Assembly (NCBI GenBank): GCA_023391815.1
Contig: JAEWAF010000080.1
Coordinates: 113,736 to 177,735, forward strand
From: Pseudomonadota bacterium
Lineage (GTDB): Bacteria; Pseudomonadota; Gammaproteobacteria; Steroidobacterales; Steroidobacteraceae
Direction of reading: 5' to 3'
Length of the DNA stretch: 64,000 nucleotides
In this document: piece by piece, positions 19,484 to 27,457 of the stretch
How positions within the stretch are numbered: the first letter of the stretch is position 1
Layout of the letters: each line of letters begins with the position of its first letter
Made by a program: the position numbers and the translations under genes
The notes under the pieces: model-generated
What the model saw: only the letters and a program-made list of their open reading frames with translations
What the model was told of the DNA's origin: nothing
Database searches by the model: none

Positions 19484-19630
19484 CGTCCGAGATGACCTCC
19501 CTCCTTCCGGCACCGTGCTCCCCTACTGCCTTCGCTGTCGCTCGGCCCGTTGGTCCCATCCCTGGGCGCACTGCTCCGACAGGGTCCCTCCTGTTCGAAG
19601 CTGCCGGAAGGAGGGAGGTCATCTCGGACG
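19484..19630. repeat. 147-bp element bounded by 29-bp perfect inverted repeats
   Basis: Arms 19484-19512 and 19602-19630 are exact reverse complements (beginning CGTCCGAGATGACCTCC) around an 89-bp centre with no ORF. Size and terminal symmetry resemble a MITE or a large REP/BIME unit. No clear target-site duplication was found in the flanks. Confidence 0.75.
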
Positions 19631-19790
19631 ACGCCGAAAGGTGCGAAGAGCTTCGGACGTCCAGAGACGGTTGGATGCTTTCGTTTGCCGAACCTCCGAG
19701 CGATGGCTCGCCACCTCGGATGACGCCGAAAGGTTAGATGAGACGTTTGAGTGTTTTTCCCTTGCCAAACCTCCGGGCGATGACAATCGA
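19624..19790 (+). repeat. Degenerate direct repeats adjoining the inverted repeat
   Basis: TCGGAYGACGCCGAAAGGT occurs at 19624 and again 92 bp later at 19716. Each is followed by a related TTGCCRAACCTCCGRGCGATG segment (about 19685 and 19762). The block beginning GCGATGGCTCGCC also resembles sequence just left of the inverted repeat. This looks like decayed copies of an interspersed repeat. Confidence 0.6.
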
Positions 19791-19832
19791 ACGCCACGTG
19801 GGCGGCGTTTGGGCATCGCTACCGGAGTGCGA

Positions 19833-22800
19833 TCAAGTTGGTTTGATTGCGACGAGCACTTCTCCAGCGGCGACGGCGCGGCCTGCACTGCTGCGGATCT
19901 CTACGATCTCGCCGGCCTGGTCGGCGAGGATGGGGATTTCCATCTTCATCGCTTCGATGATCAGCAGTTCGTCGCCGGCGGCGACTCGCTGGCCGACGGT
20001 GAGGGATTGTTTCCAAACGCTGCCGGTCACCGGCGATGTGATCGCCTCACAGCCGACTGGGACACTCGTCGTCGATACTTCGTTGACGGCGACGGGCTCC
20101 GACTCAAACGTGAGTTGCCCGCTGGTTCGCCAGCGCTCTCGCTCAGCATCGAAGGCAGCTTGCTGTCTTGTCTTGAACGCGACGATCGACTCCTCGTTGT
20201 CCGCCAGAAACCGCCGATAGTCACGCAGTCGGAGCGTGCTCTCCTCGACGCGCAATTTGAACTTGCCGCGCGGGAAGTCCTCCCGCATTTGTAACAGCTC
20301 GTCGGCTGAGACCGGGTAGAAGCGCAGCTGATCGAAAAAACGCAGCAGCCATTGCTTACCCTCCTTGAAATCGGCGGTCTGTCGGTAACGATTCCACATC
20401 TGCACGGTGCGGCCGACGAACTGATAGCCGCCCGGGCCCTCCATGCCATAGACACAGAGATAAGCACCGCCAATGCCGACCGCATTCTCGGGCGTCCAGG
20501 TCCGAGCAGGGTTGTATTTGGTCGTGACCAGGCGATGGCGAGGATCGAGCGGCGTCGCGACCGGCGCACCGAGATAGACATCGCCCAGGCCCAGCACGAG
20601 ATAGCTCGCTTCGAACACGATGCGGCGAACGTCGTCGATGGAGTCCAGGCCGTTCACGCGGCGGATGAATTCGATATTGCTGGGACACCAAGGCGCGTCC
20701 TTGCGTACCGACTGCATATATTTCTCGATGGCGACGCGGGTCGCTGGATCGTCCCAGGAGAGCGGCAGGTGAACGATGCGGCTCGGCACTTCGATGTCGT
20801 CGACAGCCGGCAATTCCGCTTCAGCCCGGAGCAGCACCTCCAGTAAGGCTCGTTGTGAGATCGTGGCGCTCTCGAAATGGACCTGCAACGAACGAATGCC
20901 GGGCGTCAGCTCGAGCACGCCCCGCACTCGCTGCCTCTGCAGCCAATCCATCAGCGCGTGTACACGGAAGCGCAGTTCGAGATCGAGCACGAGCGGGCCA
21001 TACTCGACCAGCAAGTAATTATCGCCAGCCTGGCGATAGCAGACAGCCGGCGTGCCGGTGACAGATTCCGCGACGACGTGAAGCACGGGCCCGCTAACAG
21101 CGCGCGACGGCATCGCGCGATGCGCGTCTTGACTGCCGAGCGGTGCGTCGAATACCGTTTTCGTCAGTTCAAGACTGCTGTCGATGCTTATCTCGTCGCG
21201 CGAAGCCGACCGAGCGAATTCAGCGGCACTGCCATCTATCGATACACACCTGAACCGAACCTTATCGCCCGGCCTGAGCTGCCCGATCTTCCACAACTCA
21301 CTGCCGATAATCGTCGCCGGACAGACGAACCCGCCGAGGCTCGGCCCGTCCGGGCCCAGAATCACCGGCATATCGCCAGTGAAGTCGATGGCGCCGATGG
21401 CATACGCATTGTCGTGAATGTTCGAGGGATGCAACCCCGCTTCACCGCCGTCCGCACGCGCCCACTTGGGCTTCGGGCCGATCAAGCGCACGCCGGTGCG
21501 ACTGGAGTTGTAATGCACCTCCCACTCGGCGGCGAAGAACGCCTGGATATCCTCGTCGGTGAAAAAATCCGGCGCCCCATGCGGCCCGGACATCACATCG
21601 ATGGTCCACGCATTCGAATACGTCGGTATTCGCGAGGGCGACAACGACAGACCAACCTCGGTGGGATCAACGCTCTCGTGAAGTCTGAGCGTATCGCCCG
21701 CGCGCAGCGCTCGACCCGCATGTCCGCCGAACTGACCCAGCGTAAACGTCGCCCGACTGCCCATATAAGTCGGCACATCGAATCCGCCACGCACAGCGAG
21801 ATACGTCCGCTGGCCGGCGCCCTGAATCGCGCGCTTCTTCAAAACACTGCCAGCCGAAACTTTGAGAGCGGTCCAATAGGGCACCGCCGCTCCATCCAGC
21901 TCGGCTTCCATGGCTGCCCCACAGAGCGCGATCACCGCCGGCGCGTTGAACTTCAGCGTCGGCCCGCTGACCGTCAATTCCAAGCCAGCGGCCGGACCGG
22001 TGTTTCCAACCAGCTCATTGGCGAGTCGAAACGCCAGATCATCCATCGGCCCCGAGGGCGGCACACCGATATCCCAATACCCCACCCGACCGGGAAACTC
22101 CTGAATGCTCGTGTGCGTGCCCGCCTGGATGACGTCGACGGTTGCAGGTCGATAAGCCAGCCGGGAGAGAAAACGAGTCGTCTGCCGCCCTTCGCGAAAC
22201 ACCTCATCCGCAATCACTCGCCTGAGATACGCGAGGTTCGTCTCAATCCCATACAGCTGCGTGCTCGCCAGCGCGGTCTCGAGCTTTCGCAACGCCTCCT
22301 CGCGATTCGCTCCATCAGCAATGATCTTCGCGAGCATCGGATCGTAGTGCGCCGGCACCTCCGTGCCCGTCTCCACCCAATGATCGACTCGCACCCCATC
22401 CGGCCACTGCACATGAGACAGCAAACCGCTCGAGGGCCGAAACTGATGCGCGGGATCCTCCGCATACACTCGAACCTGGATGGAGTGGCCGCGCGAGCGC
22501 ACTCGAGTGCCAAGCAAATCCGGCGGTTCTCCCGCCGCGACTCGTAACATCCACTCGACCAGATCGATGCCCGTGACCTGTTCGGTCACGCCGTGCTCGA
22601 CTTGCAAGCGCGTGTTCACTTCGAGGAAGTAGAAGGCGCCGCTGGCATCGTCGTATACGAACTCGACCGTGCCGGCCGACCCGTAGCCGACGCTTCGTCC
22701 CAGCCGCTCGGCACATGCAAACAACTGCTGACGGGTTCGATCATCGAGCCGCGGCGCGGGGGTCTCCTCGATCACCTTTTGATTGCGCCGTTGTACGGAG

Positions 22801-23483
22801 CAATCCCTTTCACCGAGTGCGACGACATTGCCGCGACCGTCGCCGAAGATCTGCACTTCGATGTGGCGTGCTTGCTCGACGAACTTTTCGACGAACACGC
22901 CGCCCTGGCTGAAGTTGCTGGCAGCGAGCCGCTCGACCGTATGAAAGGTGGCGGCCAACTCCTCAGCGCCACGACACAACTGCATGCCGATGCCGCCGCC
23001 GCCCGCGGTGCTCTTGAGCATCACGGGATAACCGATGCGCGCCGCCTCGATCGTCGCGTGCTCGGCATTGCCCAACAATCCACTGCCGGGCAGTAGCGGC
23101 ACTTCTTGCGCTTGCGCCAGCTCACGAGCGGTGTGCTTCAAACCGAAGCTCCGCATCTGCTCGGGACTGGGCCCTACGAACACGACGCCCGCCGCCGCAC
23201 ACCGCTCGGCGAACGACGCGTTCTCGCTCAGAAAACCGTAGCCAGGATGAATCGCCTGCGCACCCGATTCGAGGGCCGCGGCGATGATCCGATCCTGTTG
23301 GAGATAACTTTCGGCGGCCGGCGCGGCGCCGATGTGAATGGCTTCGTCCGCCATCTCCACATGCATCGAGTGACGATCCGCGTCGGAATACACAGCGACC
23401 GAGCGAATGCCCAACCGCCGCAAGGTGCGAATGATCCGGCACGCAATCGCGCCACGATTCGCGATCAGCACTTTATCGAACAT
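19833..23483 (-). CDS. uca: Urea/guanidine carboxylase (biotin-dependent)
   Basis: 1216 residues with the urea-carboxylase domain order. Biotin carboxylase is N-terminal (FDKVLIANRGAIACRI; KSTAGGGGIGMQ; EVNTRLQVEHGVTEQVTG). Carboxyltransferase halves of the AHS2/KipA type (QEFPGRVGYWDIGVPPSGPMDD) and the AHS1/KipI type follow, and a C-terminal biotinyl domain carries EAMKME. Such enzymes next to DUF1989 proteins and guanidine-I riboswitches are guanidine carboxylases in characterised systems. The product, carboxyguanidine, is deiminated by the two neighbours and would then need allophanate hydrolase, which is absent from the window. Confidence 0.95.
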   Translation of the reverse strand: MFDKVLIANRGAIACRIIRTLRRLGIRSVAVYSDADRHSMHVEMADEAIHIGAAPAAESYLQQDRIIAAALESGAQAIHPGYGFLSENASFAERCAAAGVVFVGPSPEQMRSFGLKHTARELAQAQEVPLLPGSGLLGNAEHATIEAARIGYPVMLKSTAGGGGIGMQLCRGAEELAATFHTVERLAASNFSQGGVFVEKFVEQARHIEVQIFGDGRGNVVALGERDCSVQRRNQKVIEETPAPRLDDRTRQQLFACAERLGRSVGYGSAGTVEFVYDDASGAFYFLEVNTRLQVEHGVTEQVTGIDLVEWMLRVAAGEPPDLLGTRVRSRGHSIQVRVYAEDPAHQFRPSSGLLSHVQWPDGVRVDHWVETGTEVPAHYDPMLAKIIADGANREEALRKLETALASTQLYGIETNLAYLRRVIADEVFREGRQTTRFLSRLAYRPATVDVIQAGTHTSIQEFPGRVGYWDIGVPPSGPMDDLAFRLANELVGNTGPAAGLELTVSGPTLKFNAPAVIALCGAAMEAELDGAAVPYWTALKVSAGSVLKKRAIQGAGQRTYLAVRGGFDVPTYMGSRATFTLGQFGGHAGRALRAGDTLRLHESVDPTEVGLSLSPSRIPTYSNAWTIDVMSGPHGAPDFFTDEDIQAFFAAEWEVHYNSSRTGVRLIGPKPKWARADGGEAGLHPSNIHDNAYAIGAIDFTGDMPVILGPDGPSLGGFVCPATIIGSELWKIGQLRPGDKVRFRCVSIDGSAAEFARSASRDEISIDSSLELTKTVFDAPLGSQDAHRAMPSRAVSGPVLHVVAESVTGTPAVCYRQAGDNYLLVEYGPLVLDLELRFRVHALMDWLQRQRVRGVLELTPGIRSLQVHFESATISQRALLEVLLRAEAELPAVDDIEVPSRIVHLPLSWDDPATRVAIEKYMQSVRKDAPWCPSNIEFIRRVNGLDSIDDVRRIVFEASYLVLGLGDVYLGAPVATPLDPRHRLVTTKYNPARTWTPENAVGIGGAYLCVYGMEGPGGYQFVGRTVQMWNRYRQTADFKEGKQWLLRFFDQLRFYPVSADELLQMREDFPRGKFKLRVEESTLRLRDYRRFLADNEESIVAFKTRQQAAFDAERERWRTSGQLTFESEPVAVNEVSTTSVPVGCEAITSPVTGSVWKQSLTVGQRVAAGDELLIIEAMKMEIPILADQAGEIVEIRSSAGRAVAAGEVLVAIKPT

Positions 23484-23523
23484 GAGAACGCCTTCGACCC
23501 GTCCGGCAGCGCCGGGCAGTGAT

Positions 23524-23572
23524 GCCGGGTCGTCCCGGCGTTGTCATGAAACTCGCGGGTCGTCCCGCGAGT
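23524..23572. repeat. Two tandem GGG-TCGT-CCC hairpins
   Basis: GCCGGG-TCGT-CCCGGC (23524-23539) and ACTCGCGGG-TCGT-CCCGCGAGT (23551-23572) share the same tetraloop and inner stem. They sit in the 110-bp gap between the DUF1989 gene and the carboxylase. They have no T-run, so this may be a REP/BIME-like pair or an mRNA-stabilising structure inside the operon. Confidence 0.6.
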
Positions 23573-23593
23573 GGCGACGTGCGTCGCCTGCCG

Positions 23594-24244
23594 TCAATCC
23601 CAGACCAGCACTTCGACTGGCGTCGGGTTATAACCGTTGCACGGGTTGTTCAACTGCGGGCAGTTGGAGATCAGGACCGTCACATCCATCTCGGCGCGCA
23701 TCTCGACGTAACGACCCGCGGCCGAGATGCCGTCGGCGAACGTGAGCTTGCCTTGCGGCGTCACCGGCACGTTCATGAAGAAGTTGATGTTGCTCGCCAG
23801 ATCCCGCTTGCCGATATCTCGATGATATCGGGCGCCCCAGTGCGACAGCGCCATCAGGAAGTTGTCCCGGCAGCTGTGCATGTGCCGCTTTTCGATTGCA
23901 TAACGGACGGTGTTGCTCTCGGCCGAGCAAGCACCGCCCAACGTGTCGTGACGACCGCAGGTGTCGGCGACGATCGTCAACATCGTGTTGCCTTCGTTTG
24001 AAACCAGCCTGGTGCCCGCGCCGAGATAAATGTTTCCCTGAGCGCGGATCGTGTCCTGCGCGCTGTAGCGCTCATCGAGCGAGGCACTGCTGTAGAACAG
24101 AGTATCGACCGCTTGATTGCCTTCGAGGTCGACGATGCGAAAGTGCTGCCCCTTCTTCAGGCTGCCCATCCACGGCTCACCCGCCGGAATGATCTCCCGG
24201 CGCACCGCGTTTACCGGGCTCAACGTACTTTCCTTGAGCGGCAT
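23594..24244 (-). CDS. DUF1989 urea/guanidine carboxylase-associated protein 2
   Basis: 216 residues from the ATG at 24244, which overlaps the stop of the upstream gene (TGATG). It belongs to the DUF1989 family, with GNQAVDTLFYSS, LTIVADTCGRHDTLGGAC, GKRDLASNINFFMNVP and a distal Cys-containing segment (ISNCPQLNNPCNGYNP). Known UAAP2-type partners form a heteromeric carboxyguanidine deiminase (CgdAB) with UAAP1. Coupled translation with its paralogue supports a stoichiometric complex. The GTG four codons upstream is disfavoured by the overlap geometry. Confidence 0.9.
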   Translation of the reverse strand: MPLKESTLSPVNAVRREIIPAGEPWMGSLKKGQHFRIVDLEGNQAVDTLFYSSASLDERYSAQDTIRAQGNIYLGAGTRLVSNEGNTMLTIVADTCGRHDTLGGACSAESNTVRYAIEKRHMHSCRDNFLMALSHWGARYHRDIGKRDLASNINFFMNVPVTPQGKLTFADGISAAGRYVEMRAEMDVTVLISNCPQLNNPCNGYNPTPVEVLVWD

Positions 24245-24981
24245 CAGCGGTACCACACTTCAGTGTTACGAAAGCCGCGCTCGTTCTCGGGGCAGCGCGT
24301 GCGACAGGGATCGTTGCGAGGTGCCGGTCGCGAATGCCACGCGGTGAGCCGCACTTCCTTGGGCCGATAAGTGGTCGCCGGATCGAGCGGATGCTGGCAG
24401 GCGGCCAGCACCACCAGCGTATTCATCTCGAACCGCAGATCGACATAAGTGCCCGCGGCCGAATGGCCTTCATGGAAAGTGAGAGTGCCCTCGTCGTCGG
24501 CAGTGACTTTGCTGAAGAAGTTGATATTGGCGGCCAGGTCGCGCTTGCCCAGCCCATACTTGCCCAACTCGTTGAGAAAGCCGTCGTAGGCGTTGCGGTG
24601 ATATTCGTTGCGGCGTTCCTGATAGCGGGCCTCGCCATACTTCGAGCGGACCATCGACGCGTTGCTGACGCCGCATAGCGTGTCGTGCCAGCCGCAGGTA
24701 TCGTCGGTGATCGAGCAGATCACGCGCCCCATATCGGAATAGCACACGCAGCTTCGGGTCAGGTAGGCGGTGTGTTGAGCTTTGAGCGTGTCCGCCATGT
24801 TGTAGCGTTCCAGGCGGTCGTCATAGTTATAGAACAACGCCGACACATTGCCGCCGCCAGCAACATCCGTGAGCCGAAGCGTCGTCCCCCGTCGCAGCAG
24901 CCCGGACCAATGCGCGCCACCGACGACGAGTTCTTCCCAAAGCATCCAGTACGGCGCGCCTTCGGCCATTCTCACACCCAT
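24244..24981 (-). CDS. DUF1989 urea/guanidine carboxylase-associated protein 1
   Basis: 245 residues from ATG 24981; ATG 24969 (MAEGAPYWMLWEEL) is an equally good candidate. An in-frame extension to 25119 is rejected because a sigma-54-type promoter at 25012-25028 would place the transcript start near 25001. DUF1989 features are VVGGAHWSGLLRRGTTLRLTD, ITDDTCGWHDTLCG and GKRDLAANINFFSKV. Together with the downstream paralogue it is the predicted carboxyguanidine deiminase that feeds allophanate to later steps. Confidence 0.88.
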   Translation of the reverse strand: MGVRMAEGAPYWMLWEELVVGGAHWSGLLRRGTTLRLTDVAGGGNVSALFYNYDDRLERYNMADTLKAQHTAYLTRSCVCYSDMGRVICSITDDTCGWHDTLCGVSNASMVRSKYGEARYQERRNEYHRNAYDGFLNELGKYGLGKRDLAANINFFSKVTADDEGTLTFHEGHSAAGTYVDLRFEMNTLVVLAACQHPLDPATTYRPKEVRLTAWHSRPAPRNDPCRTRCPENERGFRNTEVWYR

Positions 24982-25011
24982 GACAAGTCCGCGTTGACCT
25001 GAAAGCAGCAG

Positions 25012-25028
25012 AGCAAGGAGCGTACCAA
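25012..25028 (-). promoter_or_regulatory. Sigma-54 (RpoN)-type promoter for the carboxylase operon
   Basis: On the minus strand the sequence reads TTGGTACGCTCCTTGCT, close to the -24/-12 consensus YTGGCACGNNNNTTGCW, with the essential GG and GC separated by exactly 10 bp. The predicted start near 25001 gives a leader of about 20 nt before ATG 24981. It fits nitrogen control of guanidine use. Found by pattern only. Confidence 0.6.
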
Positions 25029-25045
25029 TGCGCATTCCTCGTGCA
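25029..25045. promoter_or_regulatory. NtrC-like binding site 1
   Basis: TGCGC-ATTCCTC-GTGCA matches the NtrC consensus TGCAC-N7-GTGCA with one mismatch. It directly abuts the leftward sigma-54 promoter and lies about 170 bp upstream of the rightward one. Confidence 0.4.
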
Positions 25046-25079
25046 GCCGGCACATTTTCGCGTCGGCCGAACTCACGAA

Positions 25080-25096
25080 CGCACTGCTGGAGTGCA
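25080..25096. promoter_or_regulatory. NtrC-like binding site 2
   Basis: CGCAC-TGCTGGA-GTGCA fits GCAC-N7-GTGC exactly. Its centre is 51 bp (about five helical turns) from site 1, about 120 bp upstream of the predicted rightward start and about 85 bp upstream of the leftward start, typical enhancer distances. Confidence 0.45.
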
Positions 25097-25180
25097 GCCA
25101 CGACAAATCGGCGCGCCATTTGAATGCAAGACCGAGCGCATCACGCGAGACATGCGGCGACAAATCGCGCCATCGGTGAG

Positions 25181-25196
25181 CGGCACGCGCCTTGCA
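25181..25196 (+). promoter_or_regulatory. Sigma-54 (RpoN)-type promoter for the guanidine transporter operon
   Basis: CGGCACGCGCCTTGCA matches the -24/-12 elements, with GG (25182-25183) and GC (25194-25195) separated by exactly 10 bp. The predicted start near 25207 is just ahead of the first conserved riboswitch bases at about 25217, so the transcript would begin with the aptamer. Confidence 0.65.
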
Positions 25197-25212
25197 AACT
25201 CAAATATTGCAA

Positions 25213-25320
25213 TTTGCCTCTAGGGTTCCGATCGCTCGCGATGCTGGTCCGAGAGAGGCAGTCCAGTGCGCCGGGTACCGTGACGAGGCTGGATACACGG
25301 CGGGATAAAAGCCCGGGAGG
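25213..25320 (+). ncRNA. Guanidine-I (ykkC) riboswitch
   Basis: All three hallmark blocks occur in order and spacing: CTAGGGTTCCG (25220-25230), CTGGTCCGAGAGAG (25244-25257) and ACACGGCGGGATAAAAGCCC, extending into GGGAGG (about 25295-25320). This class binds guanidinium and switches on guanidine carboxylases, exporters or importers. It precedes an ABC importer-type operon, with carboxylase genes divergent. Recognition is by primary-sequence hallmarks, not by a covariance model. Confidence 0.95.
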
Positions 25321-25354
25321 TTTGCGCGCTGGCAGGCGGCCTCCCCATTTTTTT
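25315..25354 (+). terminator. Terminator forming the riboswitch expression platform
   Basis: GGGAGG (25315-25320), the last conserved segment of the aptamer, is complementary to CCTCCC (25340-25345), which is followed one base later by seven T residues (25348-25354). Terminator formation would break up the 3' side of the aptamer, so guanidine binding should prevent termination and turn the operon on. Confidence 0.65.
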
Positions 25355-25417
25355 CCAGCGGGGATGCGTCTTCCGGCACTCGACTCGAGTGACCTGTCAT
25401 ATAAGAGGAGACGCCGA

Positions 25418-26497
25418 ATGTTGTCCCAGGCTCGTTCGCTTCCATGTCGCATGCTTCGGGTCGCACTGCTGACCTTGGCGCTGCTGACATTGACCCCGGC
25501 CGCGCAGGCCGCCGAGAAGAAATCGTTCAAGATCGCCTGGAGCATCTACGTGGGCTGGATGCCGTGGGACTACGCGGATCAGAGCGGCATCTTGAAGAAG
25601 TGGGCGGACAAGTACGGCATCGCCATTCAGCTCACGCAGATCAACGACTACGTCGAATCCATCAATCAATACACCGCCGGCGGCTTCGATGGGTGCGTGA
25701 TGACGAACATGGATATGCTGACGATTCCATCGGCGGGCGGCGTCGATTCCACCGCGCTGATCGTCGGCGACTTCTCCAACGGCAACGACGGCGTCGTGCT
25801 GAAAGGCAAAGGCAAGACCCTCGCCAGCATCAAAGGATTGCCGGTGAACCTGGTCGAGCTCTCGGTCTCGCACTATCTCCTGGCACGTGCGCTGGAAACC
25901 GCCGGAATGAAGGAACGTGACATCAAGGTGGTGAACACGTCCGATGCGGACATCGTGGGTGCATATGCCGCCGCGGACACGAAAGCCACCGTGACCTGGA
26001 AGCCGCAGCTCAGCGAGATCCTCGCGGCGAAAGATGCGCAGCTGGTGTTCGACTCCAGCAAGATCCCGGGCGAGATCATCGACCTGATGGTCGTGAACAC
26101 GACGACGTTGAAGGACAATCCGAAACTGGCGAAAGCCCTGGTGGGCGCTTGGTTCGAAACATTGAAGTTGATGGCCGCGAAGGACGCGAAAGCGCTGGAG
26201 CATATGGCCAAGGCATCCGGCACCGATCTCGCGGGCTTCAACAGCCAGCTCGCCACGACCAAGATGTTCTGGACGCCCGCCGAGGCGCATGCGTTCGCGA
26301 CCAGCCCGACGGTGGTCAAGACCATGGACTCCGTACGCAAGTTCTCCTTCGATCACGGCTTGCTGGGCGAAGCCGCCAAGACCGTCGACGCGGTGGGCAT
26401 CGAGTTCCCGGGCGGCAAGACCTTGGGTAACGCCAAGAGCGTGAAGATGAGGTTCGACGCCAGCTACATGAAGATGGCAGCGGACGGAACGCTCTGA
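25418..26497 (+). CDS. Guanidine/urea-type ABC transporter substrate-binding protein
   Basis: 359 residues with an excellent AGAGGAG site ahead of ATG 25418. A Sec signal peptide ends at about AQAA; the mature protein is a type II periplasmic binding protein of the NitT/TauT group (FKIAWSIYVGWMPWDYADQSGILKKW; GGFDGCVMTNMDML). Annotated relatives are called putative urea transporters, but the riboswitch argues for guanidine or a guanidine derivative. It is first gene of the rightward operon. Confidence 0.88.
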   Translation: MLSQARSLPCRMLRVALLTLALLTLTPAAQAAEKKSFKIAWSIYVGWMPWDYADQSGILKKWADKYGIAIQLTQINDYVESINQYTAGGFDGCVMTNMDMLTIPSAGGVDSTALIVGDFSNGNDGVVLKGKGKTLASIKGLPVNLVELSVSHYLLARALETAGMKERDIKVVNTSDADIVGAYAAADTKATVTWKPQLSEILAAKDAQLVFDSSKIPGEIIDLMVVNTTTLKDNPKLAKALVGAWFETLKLMAAKDAKALEHMAKASGTDLAGFNSQLATTKMFWTPAEAHAFATSPTVVKTMDSVRKFSFDHGLLGEAAKTVDAVGIEFPGGKTLGNAKSVKMRFDASYMKMAADGTL

Positions 26498-26642
26498 TGC
26501 TCGCTGACACGACAGCTGACGCAGTTGTTACCAGCGACGGCGATGCCTCGATCAGATCGGCACGCGTCGACGCCGACGGCGCGACGCATGCCACCTACGT
26601 AAATGGCAGCTCCGCTCGGCGGAGCAAAACTGAGTTGGCACC

Positions 26643-27455
26643 GTGCCTCGCCTGGTAAATCTACATCCCTCGAGCGGCAGCGCGCTGGCACTCGGCGCCC
26701 TGCCCTTCTTGATTCTGATTGCCGCCTATCTATTCGGCTCGGCGGCGCGACTCGCCGAGAACCCCGACGACAAACTCTTGCCGGCACCAAGCGCGTTCGT
26801 GGAGACACTCAAGAGCTACGCCGTCGAAGAAGATCGACGGAGCGGCGAAGTGCTGTGGTGGCTCGACACCGGCGCCAGCCTGAAGCGCCTGCTACTGGCA
26901 TTGGCCATCAGTGCCTTCATCGGCATCGTCGGCGGCCTCGCCATCGGCGCACTGCCCATCGTGCGATCTTTGCTCGGCCCGTTCGTGGCCGCAGTGGCGA
27001 TGATTCCGCCCCTGGCCATCCTGCCGATTCTGTTCATCGTGCTCGGCCTGGGCGAAGTCGCGAAGATCGCGCTGATCGTGTTCGGGGTCGCTCCGTGCAT
27101 CATCCGCGATGTCTCGCTGCGCGCCGGCGAGTTGCCGAAGGAGCAACTCATCAAAGCACAAACGCTGGGCGCGTCCAGCTGGCTGCTTGCAACACGCGTC
27201 ATTCTGCCGCAGCTGTGGCCGCGCTTGATCGATGCACTCCGATTGACTCTCGGCTCGGCATGGCTCTTCCTCATCGCTGCCGAAGCGATCGCGTCCACCG
27301 AGGGTCTCGGCTATCGCATCTTTCTCGTGCGCCGCTATCTAGCCATGGATGTGATCCTGCCGTACGTCATCTGGATCACGCTGCTCGCCTACACCATGGA
27401 TTGGCTGCTACGAACTGCGCGAGCGCGGCTGTTTCCTTGGGCGGAGACTCGTTGA
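26643..27455 (+). CDS. ABC transporter permease (NitT/TauT type)
   Basis: 270 residues, GTG start at 26643; an in-frame stop at 26631 excludes any longer form. Six membrane helices, with the permease EAA-loop region LIKAQTLGASSWLLATRVILPQLWPRLIDALR. It carries the ligand from the binding protein across the inner membrane. The 145-bp gap after the binding-protein gene has no gene and no strong ribosome site, so the start codon is the least certain part. Confidence 0.9.
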   Translation: MPRLVNLHPSSGSALALGALPFLILIAAYLFGSAARLAENPDDKLLPAPSAFVETLKSYAVEEDRRSGEVLWWLDTGASLKRLLLALAISAFIGIVGGLAIGALPIVRSLLGPFVAAVAMIPPLAILPILFIVLGLGEVAKIALIVFGVAPCIIRDVSLRAGELPKEQLIKAQTLGASSWLLATRVILPQLWPRLIDALRLTLGSAWLFLIAAEAIASTEGLGYRIFLVRRYLAMDVILPYVIWITLLAYTMDWLLRTARARLFPWAETR

Positions 27456-27457
27456 GC

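Larger units (their letters stand above)
19213..19832. other. 620-bp non-coding, repeat-rich interval
   Basis: No convincing gene was seen. Open frames here lack ribosome sites and follow repeat copies rather than codon-biased sequence. The interval holds a 29-bp perfect inverted repeat and degenerate direct repeats, described separately. It separates the start of the two-TM hypothetical gene from the 3' end of the carboxylase. Confidence 0.7.

Noticed and set aside
19222..19737. 171-codon plus-strand ORF in the repeat-rich gap
   Set aside because: It spans the 29-bp inverted repeat and the degenerate repeats, has no plausible ribosome site and no family-like composition.
24972..25163. Minus-strand 63-codon ORF with a repeated ADLSW motif, upstream of the first DUF1989 gene
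   Set aside because: It runs through both NtrC-like sites and the leftward sigma-54-type promoter, has no ribosome site and would start upstream of the predicted transcript start.
26603..27457. Long plus-strand frame running through the permease gene and continuous with the ATPase start
   Set aside because: Its product over this stretch is Arg/Ser-rich with no domain; the real permease lies in another frame (26643-27455), and the ATPase has its own ATG at 27458.
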